Shown one piece after another: positions 1-8,033 of a DNA stretch of 51,914 bases. Each line of letters opens with the position of its first letter. The stretch's first letter is position 1. The notes under the pieces are model-generated. The model worked only from the letters and a program-made list of their open reading frames with translations. It was not told the origin of the DNA and did no database searches. Both the position numbers and the translations under genes were made by a program. Source of the stretch: RGIG1995 sp045587445 (lineage in GTDB: Bacteria; Bacillota; Clostridia; Oscillospirales; CAG-272); NCBI GenBank assembly GCA_045587445.1, contig JAZNCH010000008.1, positions 1 through 51,914 of the forward strand, written 5' to 3'.

Positions 1-1072
1 CAACTCTTATATATCCTATGCACGTAAACTGCTCTAACGGGTCTATTAACTGTTCTTCAATAGCCATAGAAGCCGTTATTATCTTAAAAGTAGAACCCGG
101 CTCATACAACCACGAAACCGCTTTATTGTTCCAAGATGAAAACAATAATTCGTTATATTTTGCCGAATACTCTTCGCTGTCGGTAGGCAAAGCAAGCTCG
201 TCAAGCTTTGCTTGATATACCTCACTTAATTTACCGGGTGCATTAAGGTCATACGTCGGATATTGCGCCATAGCAAGTATTCCGCCGGTATTAACATCCA
301 TTACAATTCCCGTTACGCCACCGCCCGATGAAGCATCCTCGTATGACTGCTTTATCTGCTTTTCAAGAAGCTGTTGTATACGCATATCTATGGTCGTTAC
401 AACATCATAACCGTCCTGTGCATTGATATAGCTTTCATATTTAAACGGCATATCCATACCGAGACCGTTCTTTGCAGTTATATATCTTCCGGGGGTACCC
501 GTTAAATATTTATCGTACTGCAATTCAACTCCGTAGCTTCCGCCATCTGTTCCCATAAATCCGAGAACGTTCGCAGCCAAAGAATCATAAGGATAATATC
601 TTTTCGTAGTAGCTTCAAGATGTATTTGCTTTGAAAGCTCGTTCTCTTCAATAAATGCCCTTACTCTGTCGGCATCTTCTTTCTCTACGTTTCTTTTTAC
701 CGTCTCGTCAGCTCTGTTTTCTCTCAAAGCTCGGTTATATATAGTATCGTAATCTACGTTTAAAAGCTCGGAAAGATTGCGGCAAATAAATATCGCCTGT
801 TCGTTGTCCACTATATCTACGGGAGATATGAACACACGCCATACCGAAATATTGGTAGCAAGTACAACGTTATTTCTGTCAAGAATCTCGCCGCGTTCCG
901 CCGATACGGTACTTGTTCTCTGTACATTATTCGATACGCTTCTTTGATATTCCTTGTGGTGTATAACCTGCATCCAGAACAGTCTGCCTACAAGCACACT
1001 CCAAAACACTATAAAAAACAACAACAAAGCAGTGCTGCGTCTTTTTATAAATTTATTCAATTTGCCATTCAT
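1..1072 (-). CDS. Penicillin-binding protein, FtsI/SpoVD type (3' part off window)
   Basis: Class B penicillin-binding protein, a transpeptidase that cross-links peptidoglycan at the septum or in the spore cortex. I read 357 codons from ATG 1072 to the window edge. The N-terminus has one membrane segment (about residues 11-31), followed by the dimerisation domain (RGEILDRNN region). The transpeptidase domain starts near the edge with the SxxK active site EPGSTFK, with Ser at about residue 327. The SxN and KTG motifs and any PASTA domains lie outside the window. A GAGGGGTGAG ribosome binding site precedes ATG. It follows the ftsL-like gene in the mraZ-rsmH-ftsL order, where Firmicutes carry ftsI (pbpB) and often spoVD, and I cannot separate the two without the C-terminus. 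Confidence 0.93.
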   Translation of the reverse strand, partial: MNGKLNKFIKRRSTALLLFFIVFWSVLVGRLFWMQVIHHKEYQRSVSNNVQRTSTVSAERGEILDRNNVVLATNISVWRVFISPVDIVDNEQAIFICRNLSELLNVDYDTIYNRALRENRADETVKRNVEKEDADRVRAFIEENELSKQIHLEATTKRYYPYDSLAANVLGFMGTDGGSYGVELQYDKYLTGTPGRYITAKNGLGMDMPFKYESYINAQDGYDVVTTIDMRIQQLLEKQIKQSYEDASSGGGVTGIVMDVNTGGILAMAQYPTYDLNAPGKLSEVYQAKLDELALPTDSEEYSAKYNELLFSSWNNKAVSWLYEPGSTFKIITASMAIEEQLIDPLEQFTCIGYIRV

Positions 1073-1203
1073 TCTTTCTCACCCCTCGAGAAGCTTTGCT
1101 GTCTTCTGCTCTTATTAACCAAAAGAGAGTAAAGAGTATATTCACAATACACCACTCTACCCTCATTTACGCAAAACGCCTTACGATTAAATTTTATTCA
1201 GCT

Positions 1204-1794
1204 TCAGTTGATATATTCCACCAATTCTCTGAAATTCTCACCGATGGAACTCATAACCGTGTTTATCAGACTGTCTTCTGTGGTTTCGGGCTCTACAACC
1301 TCGATTTTGTCTTCATTGCCGATAACAACGTATTGTTTCTTAACTTCATCGGCTTTTACCATTCCAAGTTTATTCACAGCAGCATCTTCAATGACTCTAA
1401 GGTCATTCTTTAATTCGACATCCAATCTTAACTCTTCTTCTTGCTTTTGCAGTTCGGACAATCTGTTCTGTAATGCCGAGATATCCTGGGTAAACTCATT
1501 GATCTGAGCCATGGTAAGCATCATGAACATGAACAGGACAGTGCAGATAACTGACACAAACACTACAGACGTCGGAAAAGGCATATTTTTCTTAGCCTTG
1601 ATTGTCCGAACTTTCGGCACATCGTTCACAGCAGCAACGACTTTTATATTATCTGATTCAAGCGCGTGTCTTGCAACAGCGCGTGTTTTTCTTCTTGTTT
1701 TAGCGGCAATATTCTCTTTTTCGGCAATATTCACGTCTCTTTGAATATTTCTTGCCTTTTTCTTCTTTTCTTCGTACGACTTTTCGTAAGTCAT
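1204..1794 (-). CDS. ftsL: FtsL-like septal membrane protein
   Basis: Bitopic division protein of the FtsL/DivIC type, expected to act in the FtsQLB (DivIB-FtsL-DivIC) complex at the septum. The cytoplasmic N-terminus of about 70 residues is very basic and Lys-rich. One membrane segment follows (VVFVSVICTVLFMFMML), then a coiled coil (about residues 95-125, QNRLSELQKQEEELRLDVEL) and a short tail. Sequence similarity in this family is low, so the call rests on topology and on its position between rsmH and the PBP. An ATG at 1803 sits directly on the AGGGGG ribosome binding site. The ATG at 1794 has correct spacing (9 nt), so I use that start. Confidence 0.8.
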   Translation of the reverse strand: MTYEKSYEEKKKKARNIQRDVNIAEKENIAAKTRRKTRAVARHALESDNIKVVAAVNDVPKVRTIKAKKNMPFPTSVVFVSVICTVLFMFMMLTMAQINEFTQDISALQNRLSELQKQEEELRLDVELKNDLRVIEDAAVNKLGMVKADEVKKQYVVIGNEDKIEVVEPETTEDSLINTVMSSIGENFRELVEYIN

Positions 1795-1866
1795 ATCCCG
1801 CATCCCCCTATTTTTTAATCCCTATTATTCAAAAGATATTTCGGGTTCCCTTTTCCCAAAATATCA

Positions 1867-2808
1867 CTACACTTTTTCGGCTACCCGAAGCTTTGCGCTT
1901 CTTGACCTCGGATTCTCATTAAGCTCTCTGTCCGAGGGTAATATCGGTTTTCTCGATATAAGTTTCAACGAAGGCTGTTTCCCACACATACACACCGGAA
2001 AATCCGGAGGGCACGTACAACCTTTTATAAGACCGGCAATCGTTTTCTTTACTATCCTATCTTCAAGAGAATGGAACGAAATAACAGCAAGTCTTCCGCC
2101 AACCTTTAACCTTTCCGTCGCTGCGGTTATTGCAGGTTCTATGGCATCAAGCTCTCCGTTTACCTCTATTCTTATCGCCTGAAACGTTCTCTTCGCCGGA
2201 TGAGGTCCGTCTATTCTCGCCTTTTGCGGAATTGCGTTTTTTATTATTTCCGTCAATTCCGTCGTAGTCGCTATAAACTTTTCTTGCCTCGCCTCTTCTA
2301 TAAAGCTTGCGATTCGAGGAGCAAACTTTTCCTCGCCGTAGTCGTATATTATCTGCTTTAACCTTTCTCTCGAATAGGTATTAACCACGTCGTAAGCCGT
2401 CAAAGCATCTGATTTATTCATTCTCATATCAAGGTATCCGTCATTGTTATACGAAAAACCCCTATCTGCCGTATCAAGCTGATATGACGAAACTCCAAGG
2501 TCGGCAATCACTCCGTCAACTGCCTCAACGCCAAGATTATCAAGCACACTGCCTAAATTTCTAAAGTTATCCTTCACAAAAATAACTCTGTCAGAAAACT
2601 CCGACAATCTCTTTTTTGCCGCCGCAAGCGCATCATCATCTCTGTCGAGACATATATGCTTGCCGCCGTCTGTCAATCTCTTCGCAATCTCGTACGAATG
2701 ACCTCCGCCACCCGTCGTCAAGTCAACGTATATTCCGTTGGGTTTTATATCAAGTCCGTCTATACACTCATTTAGTAAAACGGAATAATGAGAAAATACT
2801 ATATCCAT
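1867..2808 (-). CDS. rsmH: 16S rRNA (cytosine-1402-N4)-methyltransferase RsmH
   Basis: SAM-dependent methyltransferase that modifies N4 of C1402 in the decoding centre of 16S rRNA. At 313 aa it has the usual family length. The SAM-binding glycine loop is TTGGGGHS near residue 31. IADLGVSS is near residue 103, PAKRTFQAIRIEVN near 205 and VISFHSLEDR near 243, all family signatures. The C-terminus ends in the usual Arg/Ser-rich NPRSRSAKLRVAE. Its ATG abuts the mraZ stop codon (TAA directly followed by ATG), which points to translational coupling. Confidence 0.98.
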   Translation of the reverse strand: MDIVFSHYSVLLNECIDGLDIKPNGIYVDLTTGGGGHSYEIAKRLTDGGKHICLDRDDDALAAAKKRLSEFSDRVIFVKDNFRNLGSVLDNLGVEAVDGVIADLGVSSYQLDTADRGFSYNNDGYLDMRMNKSDALTAYDVVNTYSRERLKQIIYDYGEEKFAPRIASFIEEARQEKFIATTTELTEIIKNAIPQKARIDGPHPAKRTFQAIRIEVNGELDAIEPAITAATERLKVGGRLAVISFHSLEDRIVKKTIAGLIKGCTCPPDFPVCMCGKQPSLKLISRKPILPSDRELNENPRSRSAKLRVAEKV

Positions 2809-3240
2809 TTAGAATCCAAGTGACATAAGTGTTTCTGCAAGTTCTTCGGAATTCATATCGTTTTCTGCAATCCACTTATCTTCATCCCATATTTCAACGT
2901 GATTGCCCACGCCTATAACATAAACGTTCTTGTCAAGTCCCGCATAGCTTTTGTGTCCCTGACTGATAAGCACTCTGCCCTGACTGTCTATCTTCGTCTT
3001 AACCGCCGACGCCATAAGAGTTCTCTTTACACGTCTCGCTTTCATTTCGGGAAGCTGATTGAGCTTTTCGGTAAATGCATCCCATGCTTCTTTGGGATAA
3101 ACGGCAATACAGGTATCAACGCCTTTTACAACAAAAACTTCATCACCAAGCTCTTCACGCATCGTAGCGGGAAGAAACATTCTGTTCTTAGGGTCGATTG
3201 AATGCTTATATTCTCCTGTAAACATAAATTCGCCGATCAT
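2809..3240 (-). CDS. mraZ: Transcriptional regulator MraZ
   Basis: First gene of the division/cell wall cluster. MraZ is an AbrB-like DNA-binding protein that represses its own operon by binding tandem repeats just after the promoter. The 143-aa sequence has the two SpoVT/AbrB-type repeats: an N-terminal half with GEYKHSIDPKNRMFLPA and a second half with KTKIDSQGRVLI near residue 86. The start at 3240 is favoured by GGAGGTGAGG just upstream; an internal ATG five codons later lacks such a site. Operator-like repeats lie between its promoter and the start codon (see the separate entry). Confidence 0.97.
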   Translation of the reverse strand: MIGEFMFTGEYKHSIDPKNRMFLPATMREELGDEVFVVKGVDTCIAVYPKEAWDAFTEKLNQLPEMKARRVKRTLMASAVKTKIDSQGRVLISQGHKSYAGLDKNVYVIGVGNHVEIWDEDKWIAENDMNSEELAETLMSLGF

Positions 3241-3332
3241 TTACCTCACCTCCCATTTTCTCGTTTTTCTATGCATTTTCAAAATATCAACCGATAAAAC
3301 GGCATAAAAAGCATCCGTCCGTAAAGCAAATC

Positions 3333-3368
3333 AAACCGATATCCGCCATATAGCAGATATATCGGTTT
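3333..3368 (-). repeat. Perfect 10-bp inverted repeat in the mraZ leader
   Basis: AAACCGATAT (3333-3342) and its exact reverse complement ATATCGGTTT (3359-3368) flank a 16-base loop. The repeat lies in the untranslated leader of mraZ, between the operator-like repeats and the start codon. A third partial copy (AACCGAT) occurs at 3289-3295. The function is unknown; it could be an RNA hairpin or a second protein-binding site. Confidence 0.6.
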
Positions 3369-3377
3369 ACTTAAACG

Positions 3378-3405
3378 CCACTTCACTGACATTTTGCTAC
3401 ACTTT
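3378..3405 (-). promoter_or_regulatory. Candidate MraZ operator repeats
   Basis: On the minus strand, just downstream of the mraZ -10 box, three similar heptamers follow each other: AAAGTGT (3105-offset 3399-3405), AAAATGT (3389-3395) and GAAGTGG (3378-3384). They are separated by 3 and 4 bases. MraZ proteins studied in mollicutes bind AAAGTG(T/G) repeats with 3-base spacers, and enterobacterial MraZ binds TGGGN repeats. The position right after the promoter fits autorepression. The match is by eye and the middle and last copies each carry a mismatch. Confidence 0.5.
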
Positions 3406-3416
3406 ACACCACCACT

Positions 3417-3445
3417 ATTGTACACTATCTCCCCATTTTTTTCAA
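3417..3445 (-). promoter_or_regulatory. mraZ promoter
   Basis: On the minus strand a -35 TTGAAA (3440-3445), a 17-bp spacer and a -10 TACAAT (3417-3422) form a sigma-A-type promoter. It gives a leader of roughly 170 nt before the mraZ start. The rest of 3241-3590 is AT-rich and I see no gene in it. Confidence 0.65.
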
Positions 3446-3590
3446 TAGTTTTTTAATATTTTTTAGAACTTTATCATTTTAACAATTATTGCACCCATTT
3501 ATTTGTACACCTTGCACAAACTTTTCTTCATTTCGTCAAAAACTCCCCTAATTTCTCTCTGTTTTTTCTCGCTTTTGACTATTTTCAGAC

Positions 3591-3637
3591 ACAAAAAAAG
3601 ACGTCTTTCACTCAAATTTAAGCAAAAAACGTCTTCT
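3591..3637 (-). terminator. Terminator after coaD
   Basis: AAGACGT (3629-3635, read on minus) and ACGTCTT (3598-3604) form a stem around an AT-rich loop of about 24 bases, followed on the minus strand by a run of T. It lies just after the coaD stop codon. Confidence 0.6.
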
Positions 3638-3661
3638 TATTAATTATGCTTGGAAAATTGT

Positions 3662-4141
3662 TTATTTCTTCTTATTGTTTATATATTCATCAACGCCTTT
3701 AGGTACGTACGGCGTTACGTCTCTGTCGTATTTTATCATATCTCGAACAAAGGTCGAGCTTATATGCTTATACTCCGGCAACGAGGGCATAAAAATTGTA
3801 TCAAAGCCTCCAATGCTTCTGTTTATAACAAATAAATCGTACTCATACTCAAAGTCAATAGTATCACGTACTCCCTTAATAATAAAGTCAATATTATGCT
3901 CTTTTGCATAATCCACAACCAACGTATCGGTTATATCTGCGTGAACATTCGGGAAATCCTTTACGGCTATCTTCATCATTTCATAGCAGTCTTCTCCGGT
4001 AAAAATCCCCTTACCCTTTTTCTCGGTGTTTTGAAATACAACCACGTATACTTCACTAAACATTTCGGAACATCTTTTTATTACGTCGTAATGCCCCACC
4101 GTTACCGGATCAAAGCTTCCGGGTATCAATACTCTTTTCAT
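3662..4141 (-). CDS. coaD: Phosphopantetheine adenylyltransferase
   Basis: Transfers AMP from ATP to 4'-phosphopantetheine, giving dephospho-CoA, the penultimate step of CoA synthesis in the cytosol. At 159 aa it is of normal length. The N-terminal GSFDPVTVGHYDVI holds the nucleotidyltransferase TxGH motif (about residues 15-18), and the late ISSTFVR motif (about 128-134) matches the second nucleotide-binding signature. ATG is preceded by AGGAG. It overlaps the end of rsmD by 4 nt (ATGA type), so it is the last gene of the uvrC-rsmD-coaD unit; rsmD-coaD linkage is common in Firmicutes. Confidence 0.98.
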   Translation of the reverse strand: MKRVLIPGSFDPVTVGHYDVIKRCSEMFSEVYVVVFQNTEKKGKGIFTGEDCYEMMKIAVKDFPNVHADITDTLVVDYAKEHNIDFIIKGVRDTIDFEYEYDLFVINRSIGGFDTIFMPSLPEYKHISSTFVRDMIKYDRDVTPYVPKGVDEYINNKKK

Positions 4142-4695
4142 ATTTCTTCTCCTTTTTTACAAAGTACTGTTATATACACTCTGCCGTATTTGTTATGCTT
4201 TATCGTTTCAAGCCCCTCGCACATATATTCAATTTCGTCTTCGCTCTCGCACACGACTTTTGCATTAGTATTAAGCAAATCGTACTTCACTAAACTGTCT
4301 AATAACTCAGGCAATATCTTCATCGAATAGGGAGGGTCAAGTATAACTATGTCAAACTTTTCTCTTCCCTTTGCCCCGCGAAGATAATCCTTGTAATCAA
4401 CATTTACTATTTTGCACTTCTCGGAAAGCCGCGTCTTCTTAGCATTCTTTTTTACAACCTCCATAGCGTCAAGGTTTTTTTCAATAAAAGTACAGCTCGA
4501 TGCTCCTCTGCTGAGTGCTTCAAGCCCCATCTGACCGCTTCCCGCAAACAAATCAAGAACTTTTCTGTTCTCTATCTCAAACTGGAGCATACTGAATACC
4601 GATTCCTTAACCCTTTCGGCTGTAGGTCTTGTATCGTTTCCCTCAAGCGTCTCAAGCTTAATTCCCCGAGCTATACCGGTTATTATTCTCATCAT
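4138..4695 (-). CDS. rsmD: 16S rRNA (guanine-966-N2)-methyltransferase RsmD
   Basis: SAM-dependent methyltransferase acting on G966 of 16S rRNA in the small subunit. It is 185 aa long. The N-terminal MRIITGIARGIKLETLEG and TRPTAERVKESVFSML are family signatures, DLFAGSGQMGLEALSRGA (about residues 48-65) is the SAM-binding loop, and VILDPPYS (about 115-122) is the catalytic DPPY motif. It starts 3 nt after the uvrC stop codon and overlaps coaD by 4 nt. Confidence 0.97.
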   Translation of the reverse strand: MMRIITGIARGIKLETLEGNDTRPTAERVKESVFSMLQFEIENRKVLDLFAGSGQMGLEALSRGASSCTFIEKNLDAMEVVKKNAKKTRLSEKCKIVNVDYKDYLRGAKGREKFDIVILDPPYSMKILPELLDSLVKYDLLNTNAKVVCESEDEIEYMCEGLETIKHNKYGRVYITVLCKKGEEI

Positions 4696-4698
4696 ATG

Positions 4699-6537
4699 TT
4701 ATTCACCTCTGCCAACAGAAAAATAGTTAAATACATTTTCTGCATTTTTTTCCGATATTCCTTTTACCGCCTTTATTTCATCAAACGATGCTTTCTTTAA
4801 AGCAGATAAACTCTTAAAGTGAGCAAGTATTTTTTTAGCCTTTTCGCTTCCTATCCCGTCAATCTCTTCAAGCACCGACTTCTTCAACGATTTCTCTTTC
4901 GACGACCTCATTTTCGATATAGTAAAGCGATGCACTTCTTCCTGAAGCCTATAAACAAGCATATAGACTTGCTTTTCTTTCGCTATGCTTATTTCTTCAT
5001 CTTCGGTACAAAGAGTTCTCGTTTTGTGATAATCGTCCTTCGCCATTCCGAATACGGGAATATCTATCCGCATTCTTTTCAAAACTTCTTTTATAACAGA
5101 AACGTGTCCCTTTCCACCATCAAGAAGTATAAGATCGGGCAACTTCGCAAAGCCTTCATCGCCTTGTTTTGCTCGTTCAAAGCGTCTCGTTACCGCCTCT
5201 GCCATAGAAGCATAATCGTCTTGTTTGTCGGTTATATTCTTTATCTTAAACAAGCGATATTCGCTCTTTTTAAGTTTCCCCTCTTCAACAACAACCATAC
5301 CGGCAGTTATATTTTCTTTTCCGTAGTTCGATATATCAAAGCTCTCTATTCTTTCAGGCACTACTTCAAGTCCCAGAAGCTGTGCAAGTTTTACCAAAAC
5401 CGCCTCGTCTGCTTCTCTGCCTTCCTTATACTGATATGCGTGCCGAGTCGCGTTTTCATAAACCATATCGCATAGCCTCTTCAGCTCCCCTCTTTCAGGT
5501 GTTCTGATTACAACCTTGCGTTCAGCTATAACTCTTAACGCTTCTTCTAAAGCTTCCTTTTCTTCGCCAAGGTCAAAGTTCAGCAGCACCTCTCGCGGTA
5601 CATCTCCGCGCTTAGAATAAAAGTCATACAAAAACGATTGCAGGTCTGTATTATTAAGCAATTCGTCAGGCGTAAATATATAGTTCTCGCTGCTTATTAT
5701 TCTTCCCTCTCTGACAAAAAACACCGCAATGCACGAAACAGCGTCGTCTGTATAAAGTGCAAAAACATCGTGTTCGGAGTCGGGGGAACCCACTATCTTA
5801 TGCCTCTGCCATACCTTAGCCAAAGCCTCTATCCTATCTCTGTAAACCGCTGCCGCCTCAAACATAAGTTCTTCGGAAAAATACTCCATCTTTTCGGTCA
5901 GCCTCTTCTTTACCTCCGAAAAACTTCCGCGCAAAAACAGCACTATCTGTCTGTATATATCCTTATATTCCTCGCTCGTAACGTTCCCCGTACATGGTGC
6001 TACGCAGTCGTTTATCTGACAGTAAAGACACGGTCTTTCTTTCCCTATATCCTTTGGAAAAGCACGGCTGCACGAATGCACCTTGAATGTCTTCTGCACC
6101 ATCTTCAAAACTCCGTATGCTGCCGATATTGTCGAATACGGTCCAAAATATTTCGCACCGTCTCCCTTTCGTGCATACACTACATCGGCCTTCGGATAAT
6201 CATCGTTAAGCTGTATGCGTATATACGGCATATTCTTGCCGTCTTTTAATTTTATGTTATATTTAGGCGAGTATTGCTTGATAAGCTGACTTTCAAGTGC
6301 CAAAGCTTCGTTTTCGGTATCGGTCAATATATAGTCAAAATCACGCACCTTCGATACCATCATTACCGTCTTCGTGTCGTGTTTACTGTTTTTTCTGAAA
6401 TATTGACTTACCCTGTTTTTCAGTGCTCTTGACTTACCGACGTATATAACCTTACGCTTTTCATCGCGCATTATATATACTCCCGGAGAAAGCGGCAATT
6501 TCAGTGCCTTATCAAGTAAATATTCCATATCTTGCAT
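4699..6537 (-). CDS. uvrC: UvrABC excinuclease subunit C
   Basis: Nuclease subunit of nucleotide excision repair that cuts on both sides of the lesion after UvrA/UvrB loading. It is 612 aa, the family length. The GIY-YIG nuclease domain is at residues 14-90 (SPGVYIMRD, VIYVGKS). A cysteine cluster of the iron-sulfur type follows near 155-180 (CSRAF, CLYCQINDCVAPC), then a UVR motif near 205-240. The C-terminal half is the RNase H-like nuclease domain (ESFDISNYGKE, LILLDGGKGHV), ending in two helix-hairpin-helix motifs (IDGIGSEKAKKIL, VKGISEKNAENV). The start has GAGG 5 nt upstream. Confidence 0.98.
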   Translation of the reverse strand: MQDMEYLLDKALKLPLSPGVYIMRDEKRKVIYVGKSRALKNRVSQYFRKNSKHDTKTVMMVSKVRDFDYILTDTENEALALESQLIKQYSPKYNIKLKDGKNMPYIRIQLNDDYPKADVVYARKGDGAKYFGPYSTISAAYGVLKMVQKTFKVHSCSRAFPKDIGKERPCLYCQINDCVAPCTGNVTSEEYKDIYRQIVLFLRGSFSEVKKRLTEKMEYFSEELMFEAAAVYRDRIEALAKVWQRHKIVGSPDSEHDVFALYTDDAVSCIAVFFVREGRIISSENYIFTPDELLNNTDLQSFLYDFYSKRGDVPREVLLNFDLGEEKEALEEALRVIAERKVVIRTPERGELKRLCDMVYENATRHAYQYKEGREADEAVLVKLAQLLGLEVVPERIESFDISNYGKENITAGMVVVEEGKLKKSEYRLFKIKNITDKQDDYASMAEAVTRRFERAKQGDEGFAKLPDLILLDGGKGHVSVIKEVLKRMRIDIPVFGMAKDDYHKTRTLCTEDEEISIAKEKQVYMLVYRLQEEVHRFTISKMRSSKEKSLKKSVLEEIDGIGSEKAKKILAHFKSLSALKKASFDEIKAVKGISEKNAENVFNYFSVGRGE

Positions 6538-6567
6538 TATTGCCTCGTTTCTCCTTTCTGTTTAGCT

Positions 6568-6612
6568 ACAAAAAAGACGGACAATGCACAATAAAGTCAA
6601 TGTCCGTTTTTC
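6568..6612 (-). terminator. Terminator after the HPr gene
   Basis: On the minus strand ACGGACA (6601-6607) pairs with TGTCCGT (6577-6583), followed by TCTTTTTT. It separates the HPr gene from uvrC, so uvrC is expressed by read-through or from a weak promoter that I could not identify. Confidence 0.7.
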
Positions 6613-6638
6613 AGCAAAGTATTATTTAAAGGTTTTAA

Positions 6639-6902
6639 TTAGTCTCCAAAGCCTGTGTTAACAAGCTCAATCAAACCGTCAACAGCCTCGTTTTCATCGG
6701 GGCCGTCAGCGATAACGGTAATTGTCATACCCTTAACAATACCGAGTGAAAGTACGCCAAGAAGACTCTTTGCGTTTACACGGCGTTCTTCCTTCTCAAC
6801 CCAAACTGAACACTTAAATGAATTTGCCTTTTGAATAAAAAATGTTGCAGGACGTGCGTGCAAACCAATATTGTTGCTTATCAAAACTTCGCGTGAGATC
6901 AT
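6639..6902 (-). CDS. ptsH: Phosphocarrier protein HPr
   Basis: Small cytosolic phosphocarrier of the sugar phosphotransferase system; it also serves in carbon catabolite regulation in Firmicutes. The open frame extends upstream to a TTG at 6923, but the ribosome binding site AGGAGAG lies inside that extension. ATG 6902 is therefore the start and gives 87 aa. With that start the phosphorylated residues fall exactly on the canonical numbers: His15 in GLHARPA and Ser46 in NAKSLLG. Ser46 is the HPr kinase target in Firmicutes. It is a single-gene unit with its own promoter and terminator; no ptsI is adjacent. Confidence 0.95.
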   Translation of the reverse strand: MISREVLISNNIGLHARPATFFIQKANSFKCSVWVEKEERRVNAKSLLGVLSLGIVKGMTITVIADGPDENEAVDGLIELVNTGFGD

Positions 6903-6971
6903 CTTTTTTGTCTCTCCTATCAAAATAAAAATATACTGTAATTTTCTTTAGTTGATAACATACCTATCATT

Positions 6972-7000
6972 ATTATAATACAACAAATAAATAAAATCAA
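6972..7000 (-). promoter_or_regulatory. HPr gene promoter
   Basis: Minus-strand -35 TTGATT (6995-7000), 17-bp spacer and -10 TATAAT (6972-6977), about 70 bp upstream of the HPr start. Confidence 0.75.
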
Positions 7001-7029
7001 GTAGTTTTGTTATATTTATTCAACAACAC

Positions 7030-7527
7030 CTATTCCGCCTGTTTTTTTACCTCAAAAATTAGTCCTTTTCCCGAAAATTTCGGGGTATATGTCTCTATTT
7101 CCATACCTGCTGCAACGTATTTCGTTCCGTTTGCAAAAAATCCGCCGTCTGTAAAATCCCCCTCGACCTGCACTGTAACCATTACGTCTTTTTTTGTCTC
7201 GTCAGTACCGAGTACCCATTTGCCATCAGAATTTTTGTAATATATTTCAGCATCTTCAACGATTACTTCAACAATATTTCCCAAAGTTTCTCCGTTATAA
7301 AAAAACACCGTGTCGCCCTCGACTGCCCTTTCGGCAACATCGGACGTAAGCGAGGAATATAAAACTGATACCAAACTGCGATCGTCAACTACTACCGCGT
7401 TGTTTTTTTCGTATACTTTGTAATGCACAAAAGTTCCTGCGATACACGCAACTACCGTAAGCACTATTAGTACGTCAATAATGCTTATCCTTATCTTTTT
7501 ACGCGCACCTTTTTCTGCTCCGTTCAT
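7030..7527 (-). CDS. DUF4330-like single-pass membrane protein (copy 2)
   Basis: 165 aa with a short basic N-terminus, one membrane segment (about residues 14-34, ISIIDVLIVLTVVACIAG) and a beta-rich extracytoplasmic domain. Recognition as DUF4330 rests on the xxIIDxLIV start and overall layout and is tentative. It is clearly a paralogue of the gene before it: both have K[YF/IR]xxIIDxLxxxV followed by a domain containing GDxV and KxDVMVTVxV-like strands. Its ATG overlaps the stop region of the upstream copy at 7527. The function is unknown; the neighbouring O-antigen-ligase-like protein suggests a cell-envelope role (inference). Confidence 0.75.
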   Translation of the reverse strand: MNGAEKGARKKIRISIIDVLIVLTVVACIAGTFVHYKVYEKNNAVVVDDRSLVSVLYSSLTSDVAERAVEGDTVFFYNGETLGNIVEVIVEDAEIYYKNSDGKWVLGTDETKKDVMVTVQVEGDFTDGGFFANGTKYVAAGMEIETYTPKFSGKGLIFEVKKQAE

Positions 7528-8033
7528 TACTCACTCACCTCACTTATGGATACAATAACCGTTTCTCCGGTGTAATATGGAAATCTGAGAGCAGCTTCCT
7601 TTCCTATATTTAACATATACCCGTTTACGTTATATATACCATTTTTATCAACTATCGCTTTTGCGCTTATTCTTATCTTTACGTCTATTTTGCCGGGGTA
7701 TAATTCTTCAAATCTGTTGTTCTCGCCGTCATAGCCCAAATATACTGAGTCTGTATATTCAACGTCTATAACCTGACCTAATTCAGACAGGCTTTCTTCT
7801 TCGGTAACAAGGTCGCCTATGTTTATCTTACCTCTCAAAACAGCAGGGAGTTCCTTCTGGCTGACTGTGTAGATAACATCAACCGAGTTAACCTCGTTTT
7901 CATTCTTGATTATTCTGCCGTCGTAAAAATACAAAAACAAAATTGCCGAAATAGATACTGCTATAACAACTATAAGCAATATATCGATTATGTTAAATCT
8001 ATATTTTCCTCTTCCTCTGTTTGCAGAACTCAA
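7527..8033 (-). CDS. DUF4330-like single-pass membrane protein (copy 1)
   Basis: 168 aa, same architecture as the next gene: basic N-terminus, one membrane segment (about residues 15-35, FNIIDILLIVVIAVSISAIL), then a beta-rich domain predicted outside the membrane. It overlaps the 3' end of the O-antigen-ligase-like gene by 4 nt and touches the second copy. Tandem duplication inside a tightly overlapping operon suggests that the two products act together, perhaps as a heterodimer (inference). No catalytic motif is visible. Confidence 0.75.
   Translation of the reverse strand: MSSANRGRGKYRFNIIDILLIVVIAVSISAILFLYFYDGRIIKNENEVNSVDVIYTVSQKELPAVLRGKINIGDLVTEEESLSELGQVIDVEYTDSVYLGYDGENNRFEELYPGKIDVKIRISAKAIVDKNGIYNVNGYMLNIGKEAALRFPYYTGETVIVSISEVSE

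Noticed and set aside
4819..6249. Two long antisense frames opposite uvrC (218 and 203 codons)
   Set aside because: uvrC is fully conserved on the other strand; the translations are low in recognisable pattern and rich in aromatic residues typical of shadows.
6903..6923. TTG start of HPr, seven codons upstream
   Set aside because: The ribosome binding site lies inside this extension, and only the shorter form puts His15 and Ser46 at their standard numbers.
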